NCBI RefSeq assembly: GCF_014645835.1
Contig: NZ_BMMM01000024.1
Span: 64,740 to 128,739 of the forward strand
Length of the DNA: 64,000 nt
Origin: Streptomyces albiflavescens
GTDB lineage: Bacteria; Actinomycetota; Actinomycetes; Streptomycetales; Streptomycetaceae
Direction: 5' to 3'
In this document: positions 1-8,151 of the stretch, in pieces
How the letters are laid out: each line of letters opens with the position of its first letter
How positions within the stretch are numbered: position 1 is the stretch's first letter
Program-made: the position numbers and the translations under genes
The notes under the pieces: model-generated
Databases searched by the model: none
Told to the model about the DNA's origin: nothing
What the model saw: only the letters and a program-made list of their open reading frames with translations

Positions 1-1
1 C

Positions 2-103
2 ACGGACGTCCTGGAATTCATTGCGCGGCGCTATCCGGCCTTCCAGGCAAATCCGGCCCGTGGGAAGCTAGTCGGCATGGTGGGAGAGTTGAAGGCGTCG
101 TAG
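2..103 (+). CDS. 3' end of an unidentified gene, cut by window start
   Basis: An open frame enters from the left edge and ends at TAG 101-103, giving the last 33 residues (ending KLVGMVGELKAS). A perfect terminator hairpin follows 35 bases later, which supports a real gene end. The tail is too short to assign a family. Its place beside toxin-immunity relics makes an immunity or toxin-associated protein possible, but that is only inference. Confidence 0.5.
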   Translation, partial: TDVLEFIARRYPAFQANPARGKLVGMVGELKAS

Positions 104-138
104 ACGTACCGGCGGCTGTTCTTCGGCGCCGACCCGGG

Positions 139-170
139 CCCTCCGCTCCCGTTTTTCGGTGAGCGGAGGG
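139..170 (+). terminator. Hairpin terminator after the truncated first gene
   Basis: The 10-base arm ccctccgctc (139-148) is perfectly complementary to gagcggaggg (161-170) across a 12-base T-rich loop. It lies between the stop of the first gene and the next start, so it probably ends transcription of the first gene. Confidence 0.65.
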
Positions 171-243
171 GCGGCGACGCTTCGCCGCCCTCTCCGTGGT
201 ATCGCTTGGTTAGGACTCCCGCACCGCTATGAGAGGCGAATTC

Positions 244-657
244 GTGATCGAACATGTCTCCCAGGAAACGAAGCTCCAATACGAGCGAATTGTGGGAGAG
301 GTGCGGGAGACGCTGCGCCTGGCCGGAATTCCTCTCACGGACCGCAAGGGGAATTCGGGTGCGCACGTTTACATTGATACGTTTCTCAATGCTGGGTCGG
401 AAGGTGGTTCGGAAGGGGTCTATGTCGAGTGGCTGTCCAGTGCTGAGTTGATGGCGAAGGTGGATGATTGTGCCGAACGCAGTGATTTCGAAAACCCTGT
501 GCTTCCCTTTGCGGATGCGGTGTTGGACGCCGTGCGAACGATGCTGAGGGATGTTCTGGAGGGCGCGGGGTGGCGGGCTTCCCTGGACGATGTTGGCGTA
601 CACGAGGAAGGCGTTCGAGTGTTCGGCCGGAGCGGTCCGGCGCCCGGGCTCGACTGA
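244..657 (+). CDS. Small acidic hypothetical protein, possible immunity protein
   Basis: This encodes a soluble protein of about 137 residues with no signal peptide or membrane segment. I chose GTG 244 because gagagg (231-236) sits at ribosome-binding distance; the in-frame ATG 229 has no Shine-Dalgarno sequence. The protein is acidic, with patches such as VYVEWLSSAEL and a C-terminal half rich in V, D and E. I do not recognise the family. Single small acidic proteins like this are common in toxin-immunity islands, and an RHS fragment lies 2.4 kb downstream, so immunity is a reasonable but unproven guess. Confidence 0.5.
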   Translation: MIEHVSQETKLQYERIVGEVRETLRLAGIPLTDRKGNSGAHVYIDTFLNAGSEGGSEGVYVEWLSSAELMAKVDDCAERSDFENPVLPFADAVLDAVRTMLRDVLEGAGWRASLDDVGVHEEGVRVFGRSGPAPGLD

Positions 658-833
658 GCAAACTCTGCATTCTGGTCCCGCTGCCGCTGCCGCTGCCGCT
701 GCTGGCCGTGGCATTGTGCAGCGGGCCGTAGGCGGCTGCCCTTAGGGTCCTCCAACGAGGTGGCGGACGACCGGTCGGTAGGCCGCCCGCCCTGCCGTCT
801 GGGAACGGGATGCGGGCGGCCGGGTCGGGGCTG
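658..833. other. Non-coding gap with short tandem repeat
   Basis: No convincing gene is present. Three exact ctgccg units occur at 681-698. The only long frames here are GC-driven shadows. Confidence 0.4.
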
Positions 834-1040
834 CTACCGGGCGTTATCGGTGCGGCAGCGGGGGCAGCGGGGGCAGCGGCACGGAGGCCAGGCGAGCGAG
901 TCTGCGAGGCGTTCCGGGTCGGGGGTGGCCGTGATGGTGTGTCGTCTGGACTGTGCGACGCGCTTGCCGTCAGGGGTGAGCCGGTAGATGTGGATCGTCA
1001 GGCGGGATGTCCCGGGCGGGGGTGGGGTTCCGGCGTTCAC
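834..1040 (-). CDS. 68-aa CxCPRC small protein in XRE-linked operon
   Basis: A 68-residue protein starting at GTG 1040 and ending at TAG 834-836. Its start overlaps the stop of the gene before it (GTGA), so translation is coupled. It has a beta-like N-terminus (LTIHIYRLTPDGK) and a C-terminal PPCRCPRCPRC cluster that could bind a metal. The same PPCxCPRC ending appears in the 58-residue protein at 17128-17304, also beside an XRE regulator, so these belong to one Streptomyces small-protein family. The function is unknown. It is the last gene of a three-gene minus-strand unit downstream of the regulator at 1735-2961. Confidence 0.6.
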   Translation of the reverse strand: MNAGTPPPPGTSRLTIHIYRLTPDGKRVAQSRRHTITATPDPERLADSLAWPPCRCPRCPRCRTDNAR

Positions 1041-1249
1041 CGCTCACCCTCCGACGCGTGGCAGGCGCACGGGCAGTGGCGGGCCAGCAGCATGCCCACG
1101 CCGCCGGGCATTGGCACGTCCGCCGTCTGGCGGCACTCGCCGTGCAGGTCCTCGTAGCCGGGCTGTTGGGCGAGCGCGCACTCGGCCGACAGCCACGACT
1201 GGTCCGCGCTTTCCCTTGTCACCTGTGGCTGCTTCATGGTCGCGCCCAT
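1037..1249 (-). CDS. 70-aa Cys-rich small protein, translationally coupled
   Basis: A 70-residue protein whose ATG (1249) overlaps the stop of the preceding gene as TGATG, and whose stop overlaps the start of the next gene as GTGA. It ends in LLARHCPCACHASEGER, a CPCAC cluster that may bind metal. A second Met at 1237 has no ribosome-binding site, so the coupled start is preferred. Family and function are not recognised. The tight coupling on both sides argues that it is really expressed. Confidence 0.55.
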   Translation of the reverse strand: MGATMKQPQVTRESADQSWLSAECALAQQPGYEDLHGECRQTADVPMPGGVGMLLARHCPCACHASEGER

Positions 1250-1587
1250 CACGCGACCCCGTTGGCGCCGACCACGTGCCGGTCGAGGTCGATGCCGAGG
1301 TCGGCCGTGAGGACCAGGGCGAGCCGCCGCCGCTGATGCTGCCGCTCCCGTTTCCGCTCGCTCTCGAGAACGTACGGGCGGACGACAGCGTTCGCGTTGC
1401 CGTCGAGCGGCGTGTCCAGTCCGTACGCGCAGCGGTGCACCGGGGGCCACGGCATGGCAGTTCGGGGCGATTCCGGCGTGTGCGCGGGGGCCGATAGGGC
1501 GGGGCGGAACCCGGCGCGGCGCCTGCCGGAACCGGGTGCAAGAACCAGCCGGAGCAATTCGGCAATGCGGCGGTTACAGTCGTGCAT
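1249..1587 (-). CDS. Conserved Streptomyces small protein, first of coupled trio
   Basis: A 112-residue protein starting at ATG 1587 with aggag seven bases upstream. The middle holds the motif HRCAYGLDTPLDGNANA, typical of a conserved Streptomyces hypothetical family that travels with helix-turn-helix regulators (from memory). The region after it is very Arg-rich (about residues 75-95). It opens a unit of three coupled genes behind the XRE regulator at 1735-2961. Palindromic sequence between this gene and the regulator probably controls it. No enzymatic function can be proposed. Confidence 0.6.
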   Translation of the reverse strand: MHDCNRRIAELLRLVLAPGSGRRRAGFRPALSAPAHTPESPRTAMPWPPVHRCAYGLDTPLDGNANAVVRPYVLESERKRERQHQRRRLALVLTADLGIDLDRHVVGANGVA

Positions 1588-1688
1588 GTTGACGCTCCTA
1601 CTCAGCGTTGGCCGCGCCCCGGGAGGTCTAGCCACCTCGCCGGGGTCTTGTCGCAGCCATCGACGGTAGGAGCGGTTCGGCCGTGCAA

Positions 1689-1735
1689 GGGGTATGTACA
1701 TACCCCCCTTGTGGAGGGGTACAGGTTGTACCCAT
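1689..1735. promoter_or_regulatory. Twin palindromes, likely operator of the small-protein operon
   Basis: Bases 1689-1706 are a perfect 18-base palindrome (ggggtatgtacatacccc). Just downstream, gggtac (about 1717-1722) and gtaccc (about 1728-1733) form a second inverted repeat that shares the GGGTAC core. Both lie between the stop of the XRE regulator gene and the start of the coupled trio. Two related sites suggest cooperative binding, probably by the adjacent regulator. Confidence 0.5.
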
Positions 1736-2961
1736 CAGGCTGCTACGCCGAGCCGGCGTGCCAGTTGGCGCGCGTCCTCCCTGATCATTGCGTTGTTGCC
1801 GGTGGCGAGTTCGGCCACGGCCGGGCGAGCGAACAGGTTGAACCGCACGGTCTCCGGCGCGGTCTCGTACGCCTTCTTCAGCAGGTGAATCACGGCCACG
1901 TCCTCGCCCTGGAGCCGGTAGGCGCGTGCGGACTCCACTAGGTGGAAACTCCGGCGCGTCGCCGAGGGCATCGGCGCGAGGTCGATGTGCGTCGCGACAT
2001 CGATCGCCGGGCCGGAACGTACGAGGTCTGCGTTCATGGTGATCGCGTAGGCGTCGACCATGCCCCGCCCGAAGATCAGCCACGGGTGCGCGTAGCCGTC
2101 GCCGAGGCGGCGCGCGGCTTCGTCCGCGCGGTCCCAGTGCCGTTCGGCATCGCCCCGGCGGCCCACCTTGGCGTACGAGAGGGCCGCTGCCAGGTGCAGG
2201 AGGCCCCAGCGTGCGAGGTCTTCCGGACCGTGCTCGGGGTTGAGGAGACCAGCTGCCTTCATGGCGAGGTCGACGCGTGCCTCGTGTCGCTCTCCGGCGT
2301 CCCTGAAGACGTGGTTCATGTACCAGGCCGCGGCGGCGATGGCGTGCGGGTCGTCGGCGTCCTGCGCTGCCGTCATCGACCGGTCTCCGGTGAGCATGAC
2401 GAGTTCGGGCGCGGGCTGGAAGCTGAGGTACAGCTGCGCCAGGTGGTAGGTCTCGGCAAGCGCGACCAGGGCACGGCGCCGGTCGGTGCTTTCCAGAGCG
2501 TGTGCGGCGTGCCGGCAGTCGATCAGTAGGTCGGGGAGCAGGGCGGCGAGGCTTGTCCGGTGGTTGCCGACTCCGTGCCACAGCTGCCACGCCTGCCGTA
2601 CGCGCGCGGCCAGCGCTTCGGCGGTCTCCGGTTCCTCGTCGGCCCCGTTGAAGTCATAGGTTGTGAGCGCTGCCTTCACCGAGGGCAGCGCCTCGTGCGC
2701 GGCCTTGCTGTAGGTGGCGGTCAACAGCCGTTCGTCGCCGGTCAGTTCCGCCAGGTCCTCGACTCCGAGAACGTCGGCCAAGCGCAACAGGATTGGCAGG
2801 CGCGGAATCTGGAGGCGGCCCACCTCAAGGGCCTTGACCCATTCCGAGGACCGGCCGACCAGTCCGCCGAGGACGGCCCGTGTGAGGCCGGCGCTCTCAC
2901 GCGCCCGCCGGAGGCGCTGCCCGAAGGTCGAAGGTGCCGGGGTATCGGTGTGCTCAGGCAT
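1735..2961 (-). CDS. XRE-family regulator with TPR-like C-terminus
   Basis: A 408-residue cytoplasmic regulator starting at ATG 2961 with ggag eight bases upstream. The N-terminus (about residues 12-70) is an XRE helix-turn-helix: FGQRLRRARESAGLTRAVL, then SSEWVKALEVGRLQIPRL, then LLRLADVLGV. The rest is all-helical, with TPR-like repeats rich in ALA, LHLAAAL and AAR motifs, as in Streptomyces regulators that sense a peptide or small molecule through the TPR part (family knowledge). The three small coupled genes follow on the same strand after 147 bases of palindromic DNA. Inverted repeats overlap its own leader, so autoregulation is likely. Confidence 0.8.
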   Translation of the reverse strand: MPEHTDTPAPSTFGQRLRRARESAGLTRAVLGGLVGRSSEWVKALEVGRLQIPRLPILLRLADVLGVEDLAELTGDERLLTATYSKAAHEALPSVKAALTTYDFNGADEEPETAEALAARVRQAWQLWHGVGNHRTSLAALLPDLLIDCRHAAHALESTDRRRALVALAETYHLAQLYLSFQPAPELVMLTGDRSMTAAQDADDPHAIAAAAWYMNHVFRDAGERHEARVDLAMKAAGLLNPEHGPEDLARWGLLHLAAALSYAKVGRRGDAERHWDRADEAARRLGDGYAHPWLIFGRGMVDAYAITMNADLVRSGPAIDVATHIDLAPMPSATRRSFHLVESARAYRLQGEDVAVIHLLKKAYETAPETVRFNLFARPAVAELATGNNAMIREDARQLARRLGVAA

Positions 2962-2969
2962 ACTGAACT

Positions 2970-3017
2970 CCGTTCTGAGGTCGCATTCAGAACGGTACCC
3001 CTGGGCCTCCCAGGGGT
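2970..3017. promoter_or_regulatory. Two inverted repeats in the leader of the XRE gene
   Basis: The arms ccgttctga (2970-2978) and tcagaacgg (2987-2995) form a perfect 9-base inverted repeat reaching the ribosome-binding site of the regulator. A second one, acccctggg (2997-3005) with cccaggggt (3009-3017), follows at once. They could be an operator for autoregulation or an mRNA hairpin that hides the ribosome-binding site. Confidence 0.45.
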
Positions 3018-3076
3018 AGCAGCGATCGGCCCCTCCTTGGTGGGGGCCGTCGCCCTGCCGATGCCAACGAACCTGA

Positions 3077-5254
3077 GCCGGCAACCCACGTGGGGACGCG
3101 GACAACAACGTCACGTACCTGGAGGAGGCCAACGGCGCCAAGGCCGCGTACTGCTACGACCAGAAGACGGGCTACCCGCTCTGGCAGCGCGACGCGGAGA
3201 ACAACAAGGCGGGCGTGCCCGACCAGACGGCCACCTGCGTCTTGGACTCCACCAAGTGGCCGGCGAACGCGGCGAAGTACGAGTATCAGACGCGCGCGGA
3301 CGGCTTCTCGGCGGACCTGTTCCGCAAGACGTCGCCGGAGGGCCGCGCCTGGCAGTTCGGCTACGACTCGTTCGGCAACGTGAAGACGGTCACCGACCCC
3401 AAGGGTGTCGCGACGCCGACGGCTGGCGACTACACCACGTCGTACGACTACGACGCCTACGGTGAACTGACCAAGGCAACCGACGCCAACGGCCACGCCA
3501 CCACGTACAGCGGCTTCGGACCCACCGGTTACCCGACGACGATCACGGACGCGAAGTCCAACGCGACGACGTACGAGTACGACGCCCGCGGCCAGGTCAC
3601 CAAGGTCACCGACGCCAACGACAAGGTGACCACGCAGACGTACGACACGTACGGTCGCCCGCTGGTCAACACAGTGCCCAAGGACACGGGCGTGGTGATC
3701 ACCACCCCGGCGCCGGTGTACGACGAGAACGACAACGTCACGAAGTCGACGGCGCCGAGCGGCGCGGCGTCGACAGCGGTGTACGACAACGCTGACGAGA
3801 TCACGTCGGCGACGGGGCCGGCGAACAACCAGACCGCCCCGCGGACGTCGACGTACACCTACGACAAGGTCGGCAACGTCAAGACGACGACCGAGCCCAA
3901 GGGCACGGCGACGACGACGGATGCGACCGACTACGTTACGACGAACACCTACGACGAGATCTACCAGCTCACGTCCGTGGTCAACGCGAACAGTGACAAG
4001 GTCTCGTACGAGTACGACAACGTCGGCAACGTCACCAAGGTCATCGACCCGAAGAAGAACGCGACGACCGACACGACCGACTACACCACCAAGACCGACT
4101 ACGACCTGGACCACCGGGTCACGGTCGTCACGGACGCGGCCGGCAAGACCACCAAGAAGGGCTACGACAAGGACGGCCTGGTCACCTCGGCCACGGACGC
4201 CGAGAACAACACCACGCTCATCACCTACGACGAGTGCGGCAAGCAGACCGAGGTCAAGGTCCCGCACGAGGGCACCACGACACGCTCGACGAAGTACGAG
4301 TACGACCAGGTCGGCAACACCACCAAGGTGCTCACGCCGCGGGCGACGGCGGCCGGTTCCACCGACGCCTTCACGGTCCGCACGTCGTACGACGAGCTGA
4401 ACCGCCCGGCCAAGCAGTACCAGCCCTACGACCCGGCGGACTCGCGCTACAACGACCCGAACGTCTACACGGAGACGACGTACGACAAGGTGGGCCAGGT
4501 CGCGAAGACCTCGCTGCCGCCGTCGGACGGCGAGACGGTCCGCAACGACACCACCTACAGCTACTTCGACAACGGCTGGGCGAGGTCGTCCGCGGACCCG
4601 TGGGACATCACCACGACCTACGACTACAACGAGCTGGGTCAGCAGATCAAGCGGACTCTGACCTCGGCGGGCGGTTCCTCGGACCGCACGATGTCGTGGT
4701 CGTACTACGCCGACGGCTCGCTGAAGTCCCGCGCGGACGACGGCGTCCCGGTGGGCAAGTCGGTCGTCCTGGCCGACAACTCCGACACCCAGAACACCTC
4801 GAAGACCGGTACCTGGACGAAGGGAGACATCACCGGTCAGCAGGGCTACAACCACGAGACCCACGCGGCCGGAACCGGCACGGATGCCTACACGTGGACG
4901 CTCAACATCCCCAAGGACGGCACGTACGCCGCGTACGTGAAGTTCCCGAAGGTGACGGGCGCCGCGACGACGGCGAAGTACACGGTGACCTACGACGGCG
5001 GGACGGCCGACAAGACGGTCGACCAGAACGCCACCGCCAACCAGGGCACCTGGGTCTCGCTGGGTTCCTTCGCCTTCAAGCAGGGCAACGCGGCCAAGCT
5101 GCAGCTGTTCCAGAACAGCGGCGGAGTCGTGGTCGCGGATGCCGTCAAGCTCGTCCGTGACACCACCGGTGACCCGGCGGACACGGAGAAGGACAACTTC
5201 ACCTACTCCTACGACCCGTTCGGCCGCGAGGAGTCCAGCGACGGCACGACGTAG
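3077..5254 (+). pseudogene. Internal fragment of RHS/YD-repeat toxin with golvesin-like domain
   Basis: An open frame from just after TGA 3074-3076 to TAG 5252-5254 encodes about 725 residues with no proper N-terminus; the first candidate start, GTG 3215, lies inside the repeat region. It carries many YD repeats (patterns such as YEYDARGQVTKVTDAN and YDNVGNVTKVIDP), the shell-forming repeats of RHS toxins. Near its C-terminus lies a golvesin/Xly-type carbohydrate-binding segment (GTWTKGDITGQQGYNHET to VVADAVKLVRD). The frame stops inside a last YD unit. The RHS core motif, the self-cleavage site and the toxin tip are absent. It is best read as a remnant left when the ends were lost. Several immunity-type genes remain nearby. 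Confidence 0.8.
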
Positions 5255-5298
5255 GGATCGCAGGGGCCTGGTCGCAGAGCCATGGCCCCTGCGATCCC
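5254..5298 (+). terminator. 15-bp stem hairpin fused to the RHS stop codon
   Basis: Positions 5254-5268 and 5284-5298 are perfectly complementary over 15 bases around a 15-base loop. The left arm begins with the last base of the RHS-fragment stop codon. It is long enough to act as a terminator and may also mark the junction where the toxin gene was cut. Confidence 0.6.
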
Positions 5299-5329
5299 CG
5301 GACTTGTGCAGGTACAAAGGGGGTTGCGT

Positions 5330-5806
5330 GTGGGGAGCTTGATCAGGACGTTCGGCCTCCTTTCGGCCGCACTGCTGTGTGCTGGCGGCTGTTCGGGACT
5401 TGACCCTGCCGACGATATTTCGAGTTCGTCGTGTATGAGTGAAATCGGTGGTGACCTGTTGCCGCAGAGATTCGACGTGACTGTTCCCGCGCATGCCGAC
5501 GTCGTCAGGTGTCACACCGTCCGCACGTGGGACAGTGACTCACTCTCACTCGTGTTTGACGGATCGCCAAAGGTGGTGGATCAACTTCTCGGCCAATACG
5601 GCCATCAGTTGGCGGACTTGACGTGGGATGACGATTCGGTCCTCGTTCGCGACGAGCAGTGGGGGATGGGCAAGTGCTTCCCCGACGGATTGAAGGGGAA
5701 ATGCTTGTACCTGAAATTCCAGACAAACATAGGATACTGCGCTGCCGTTGCGGAAAAGCTCCCTAACCGTATGGTGCGGTTCAGCTTCAGTGTCGACAAG
5801 GTGTGA
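5330..5806 (+). CDS. Secreted lipoprotein of unknown function
   Basis: A 158-residue protein. GTG 5330 is chosen because the strong ribosome-binding sequence aaaggggg (5316-5323) precedes it at six to seven bases. The N-terminus is a signal peptide with hydrophobic stretch FGLLSAALLCAGGC, where the Cys is a plausible lipidation site with an imperfect lipobox. Four further Cys residues in the mature part could form disulphides. The family is not recognised. It ends 44 bases before the membrane protein at 5851 and is probably co-transcribed with it. Confidence 0.6.
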   Translation: MGSLIRTFGLLSAALLCAGGCSGLDPADDISSSSCMSEIGGDLLPQRFDVTVPAHADVVRCHTVRTWDSDSLSLVFDGSPKVVDQLLGQYGHQLADLTWDDDSVLVRDEQWGMGKCFPDGLKGKCLYLKFQTNIGYCAAVAEKLPNRMVRFSFSVDKV

Positions 5807-5850
5807 CGCGGGGCTGGTATGTGCAAATCCACGGAAGTCGGGGCAGGACG

Positions 5851-7038
5851 GTGAAGGCACTCGTGAACTCCGTGGTGATCGCGTCGGTCGCGTCGGCCCT
5901 CGCGCTCGCCCTGCGGGGCCTCGGTCGTCGCCGCTCCGGAGCTTCGAGTTCGACGGGCCGCTCCTTTTCGCCGCTCGTTGCGCTGGCGGTCACCACCGTG
6001 CTCATCTACGTCAACCAGGTGCTGTTCACGGTGTACGTGCTGCGCGTTCATGGTGGCGACCCGTCGTTCATCGCGCGTTACCTGCCGACCGGGTGGTTCG
6101 ACCTGGCCACACACGACCCCATGATGCGATCGCTCGGTCGTGTCCTTCCCGCGCCGGAGCTTCTCGCTACGTCCGTGCTGCGGGTGCAGGCCTTCCTGGA
6201 ACTGCCCTTCGTGCTCACCGCGTTCGCGACGGTTGCGCGTTGGTTCGACGCCGACCTGTACCGGCGGATCGCCTGTTCCGCGCTGCTTCCGTTGGCGTCC
6301 GTGTCGTACACCGTCGTGTTCTGTCTGGTCGAGTGGGATCTGCGGAACCCCTACACGAACGATGATCTGGTCATACGGGCCGTGTCTGCCGTGATCACGC
6401 CGGTCCTCCTGGCCCGTTGGGCGGCGCGTGACGCGGGGGTGTCCCGGGCGGCCGCCTCCGTGTCGGGGCTTTTGGTGTTCATCGGGTCGCTCGGCGCCTT
6501 GGGTGTGCTCGTTCTCGTCGTGTACGACACCGCCCTGCTCTACAACCTGGGGCGCCTGGACGACCGTCTTCCAGTCGTGATGGTGGCCGTTGCCGCGCTG
6601 ACCGGGTTGCGCTGGGCCGCGGGCCGCCTGCCGGATCCGTCCGCTCCTGGTCTGTCCTCGGCCTTCGTGTGGCAGGTGCTTCGCCACTGGCTGGGGCTCT
6701 TCCTCGTGCCCGCACTGGCAGTGCGTTACGGGGTCATGTTCGGGACTCCGCAACTCGCCGGAGCCATGGAATTGTTGATGGCTGCCGTTGCCGTTGTACT
6801 GGCCGGGCGGGACGTGGTGGTGACTTCGGGCGGAGGTCGGCGGCTCGCGCTGGTGCTGGCCGGCCGGGTCGGGTGTGCGGTCCTGGCCGGATCGGCCGCC
6901 GCGTACGGGGTCGCCGCGCTGACTCCTCGGTCTTACTACGAGGTCACGCTGCTGTCGGCGGCGGCTGCGTTCCTGGTGACAGGAGTTGCGGTGTGCGGGC
7001 TGCTGGACGCCGGTGCGCGATGTGCGTCCGCGACATGA
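5851..7038 (+). CDS. Multipass membrane protein, copy 1 of a paralogous pair
   Basis: About 395 residues with roughly nine to ten hydrophobic segments. GTG 5851 is chosen because ggcagga lies just upstream and because the start then aligns with the second copy at 14752 (KALVNSVVIASVASALAL against VRVLVDAAVLASVVAALAL). The two copies share long near-identical blocks, such as LIYVNQVLFTVYVLRVH, GWFDLATH and GALGVLVLVVYDTALLYN. No known transporter or enzyme motif was seen. The last residues and the stop codon come from a foreign scrap: bases 7017-7047 match the antisense of an XRE gene, so this copy has lost its original C-terminus. Confidence 0.65.
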   Translation: MKALVNSVVIASVASALALALRGLGRRRSGASSSTGRSFSPLVALAVTTVLIYVNQVLFTVYVLRVHGGDPSFIARYLPTGWFDLATHDPMMRSLGRVLPAPELLATSVLRVQAFLELPFVLTAFATVARWFDADLYRRIACSALLPLASVSYTVVFCLVEWDLRNPYTNDDLVIRAVSAVITPVLLARWAARDAGVSRAAASVSGLLVFIGSLGALGVLVLVVYDTALLYNLGRLDDRLPVVMVAVAALTGLRWAAGRLPDPSAPGLSSAFVWQVLRHWLGLFLVPALAVRYGVMFGTPQLAGAMELLMAAVAVVLAGRDVVVTSGGGRRLALVLAGRVGCAVLAGSAAAYGVAALTPRSYYEVTLLSAAAAFLVTGVAVCGLLDAGARCASAT

Positions 7039-7047
7039 TGGCCCGCA
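7017..7047 (-). pseudogene. 31-bp scrap of an XRE regulator gene, antisense
   Basis: Bases 7017-7047 match 16885-16915 in 29 of 31 positions. The latter encodes, on the minus strand, the recognition-helix region RAIMSRSHIAH of the XRE regulator at 16194-17012. Here the minus strand reads RAIMSRTHIAH. Copy 2 of the membrane protein is followed by the complete minus-strand XRE gene, so this is likely the last trace of the same arrangement behind copy 1. Confidence 0.6.
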
Positions 7048-7122
7048 TGAAGTGACCGTCTGTGTACGCACGTTCCGGCATGGTGCGCTGTTCGAGAACA
7101 TCGCGGTCGAGGACGCCCAGGA

Positions 7123-7529
7123 TTGGCAGACGACATGCTGAGGATCGAAGAGCTGGAGGCCGCGCTTCCGTCGATGACGCAGTGGCGTGTGCCGGGGGCG
7201 CAGCGTGGATCGGGCTGCCCTCGAAGCGGACCTGGGCACGGCGCTGCCCTCCGACTACCGGTCCCTGGCGGAGGCCTACCCCCCTCATTGGACTCCGCCC
7301 AGCGCAACAGGCCACCGGGCCGCGGGTAGGGGACGTAGTCGACTACCTCTACTGGAGGATGAGCTCACCCGACCCGGACTCCTGGCCCGTGGTGGTGTGT
7401 GGAGCCAACGGCGACTGGTCGGAGTTCCCGGTCGGTGCTGTCGAGTTCCTGGCCGGCGTGTATCGGCGCACCGCGGTGTGTCGCCGTTCACGGCAGGACT
7501 GTGCGGTCCTGATCACGCAGATCCTGTGA
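7123..7529 (+). pseudogene. Decayed SMI1/KNR4 (SUKH) immunity gene with inverted piece
   Basis: Pieces of an SMI1/KNR4-type protein are spread over three frames: RIEELEAALPSMTQWRVPG, then DRAALEADLGTALPSDYRSL, then PDSWPVVVCGANGDWSEFPV and VEFLAGVYR. They line up in order with the intact protein at 18720-19289 (ALERAVPGL, GGLGTALPADFKLL, PDDWPVTVASRNGGWW). Between pieces two and three, bases 7281-7319 match the intact gene in the opposite orientation (33 of 39 positions on the plus strand against 18903-18941). The gene has thus suffered frameshifts, a deletion of some 200 bases and a local inversion, and cannot make a working protein. Confidence 0.6.
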
Positions 7530-7591
7530 AGCGTGATCCGAGAACCGTCGTCCTGAACCTGACGTGTGGTTACGCTCGCGACAGGGGGGCG

Positions 7592-7774
7592 ATGATGACT
7601 GAGCCGTTGACGTTCGCAGCCATGGGCGGGGTCGCGCTCAGCGAGGGCATCAGGTTTCTGTACGGCTAGGCGGAGGAGCTGCTCAATCGGCGCCGTGAAG
7701 CACGTGCGGAGGCGTCGGGGGCGGAGTCGGCTGGAGCCCCTTACGTCACACTGTGCGTCCCGAAAGGAATCGAG
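7592..7774 (+). pseudogene. Small gene broken by an amber codon (YG-stop-AEELL)
   Basis: A strong ribosome-binding sequence (aggggggcg) precedes ATG 7592/7595. The frame reads TFAAMGGVALSEGIRFLYG, stops at TAG 7667-7669, and then continues as AEELLNRRREARAEASGAE without another stop for about 100 bases. Related Streptomyces proteins have Gln where the stop lies (from memory), so one C-to-T change (CAG to TAG) explains the break. The charged helix after the stop resembles the tail of a small membrane-proximal protein. Confidence 0.5.
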
Positions 7775-8071
7775 TTGAGAAGCGCCAAGGCTATTAGGGT
7801 TATTTCTCGCGTTCTGGGGTTGATTGGGATTTTCGCCCTGCTGATAAGTGCCCTTGTCTTGTCTCCCAAGATCCCGGGCGCCGGTCTGACGAGGGCCAAT
7901 ACTGATTCCGATGCGAGTGCCTCCAGCCTATTCATGCTGCAGGCTGCCATGGTGATGTCAGCGCTGGGGGCTGTCCTGCTCGGCTGGCGGGAACGCAAGA
8001 TCGGGATCTCTGCTCTGGTCCTGGTTGCTGCAATTTCACGCTATCTGTCCCTTGCTGGATTCATCTACTAG
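7775..8071 (+). CDS. Small membrane protein, TTG start
   Basis: A 98-residue protein starting at TTG 7775 with gaaagga seven bases upstream. It has two to three hydrophobic helices (VLGLIGIFALLISALVL; SSLFMLQAAMVMSALGAVLL; ISALVLVAAISRYLSLAGF). Base composition is less GC-rich than in neighbours. The family is not recognised. It lies directly downstream of the amber-broken gene and may once have been in one unit with it. Confidence 0.55.
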   Translation: MRSAKAIRVISRVLGLIGIFALLISALVLSPKIPGAGLTRANTDSDASASSLFMLQAAMVMSALGAVLLGWRERKIGISALVLVAAISRYLSLAGFIY

Positions 8072-8151
8072 ATGATCAATTCCAAGGGATGGGCGGTGAG
8101 TCGACCGTTACGATCAGGACTGGGAGGTGGGAGCTCTGGGGAGGGTGGCCT

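Noticed and set aside
2987..5515. 842-codon open frame on the minus strand
   Set aside because: It is the antisense shadow of the RHS fragment. Its Val/Arg/Gly-rich composition and lack of motifs reflect codon bias of the real strand.
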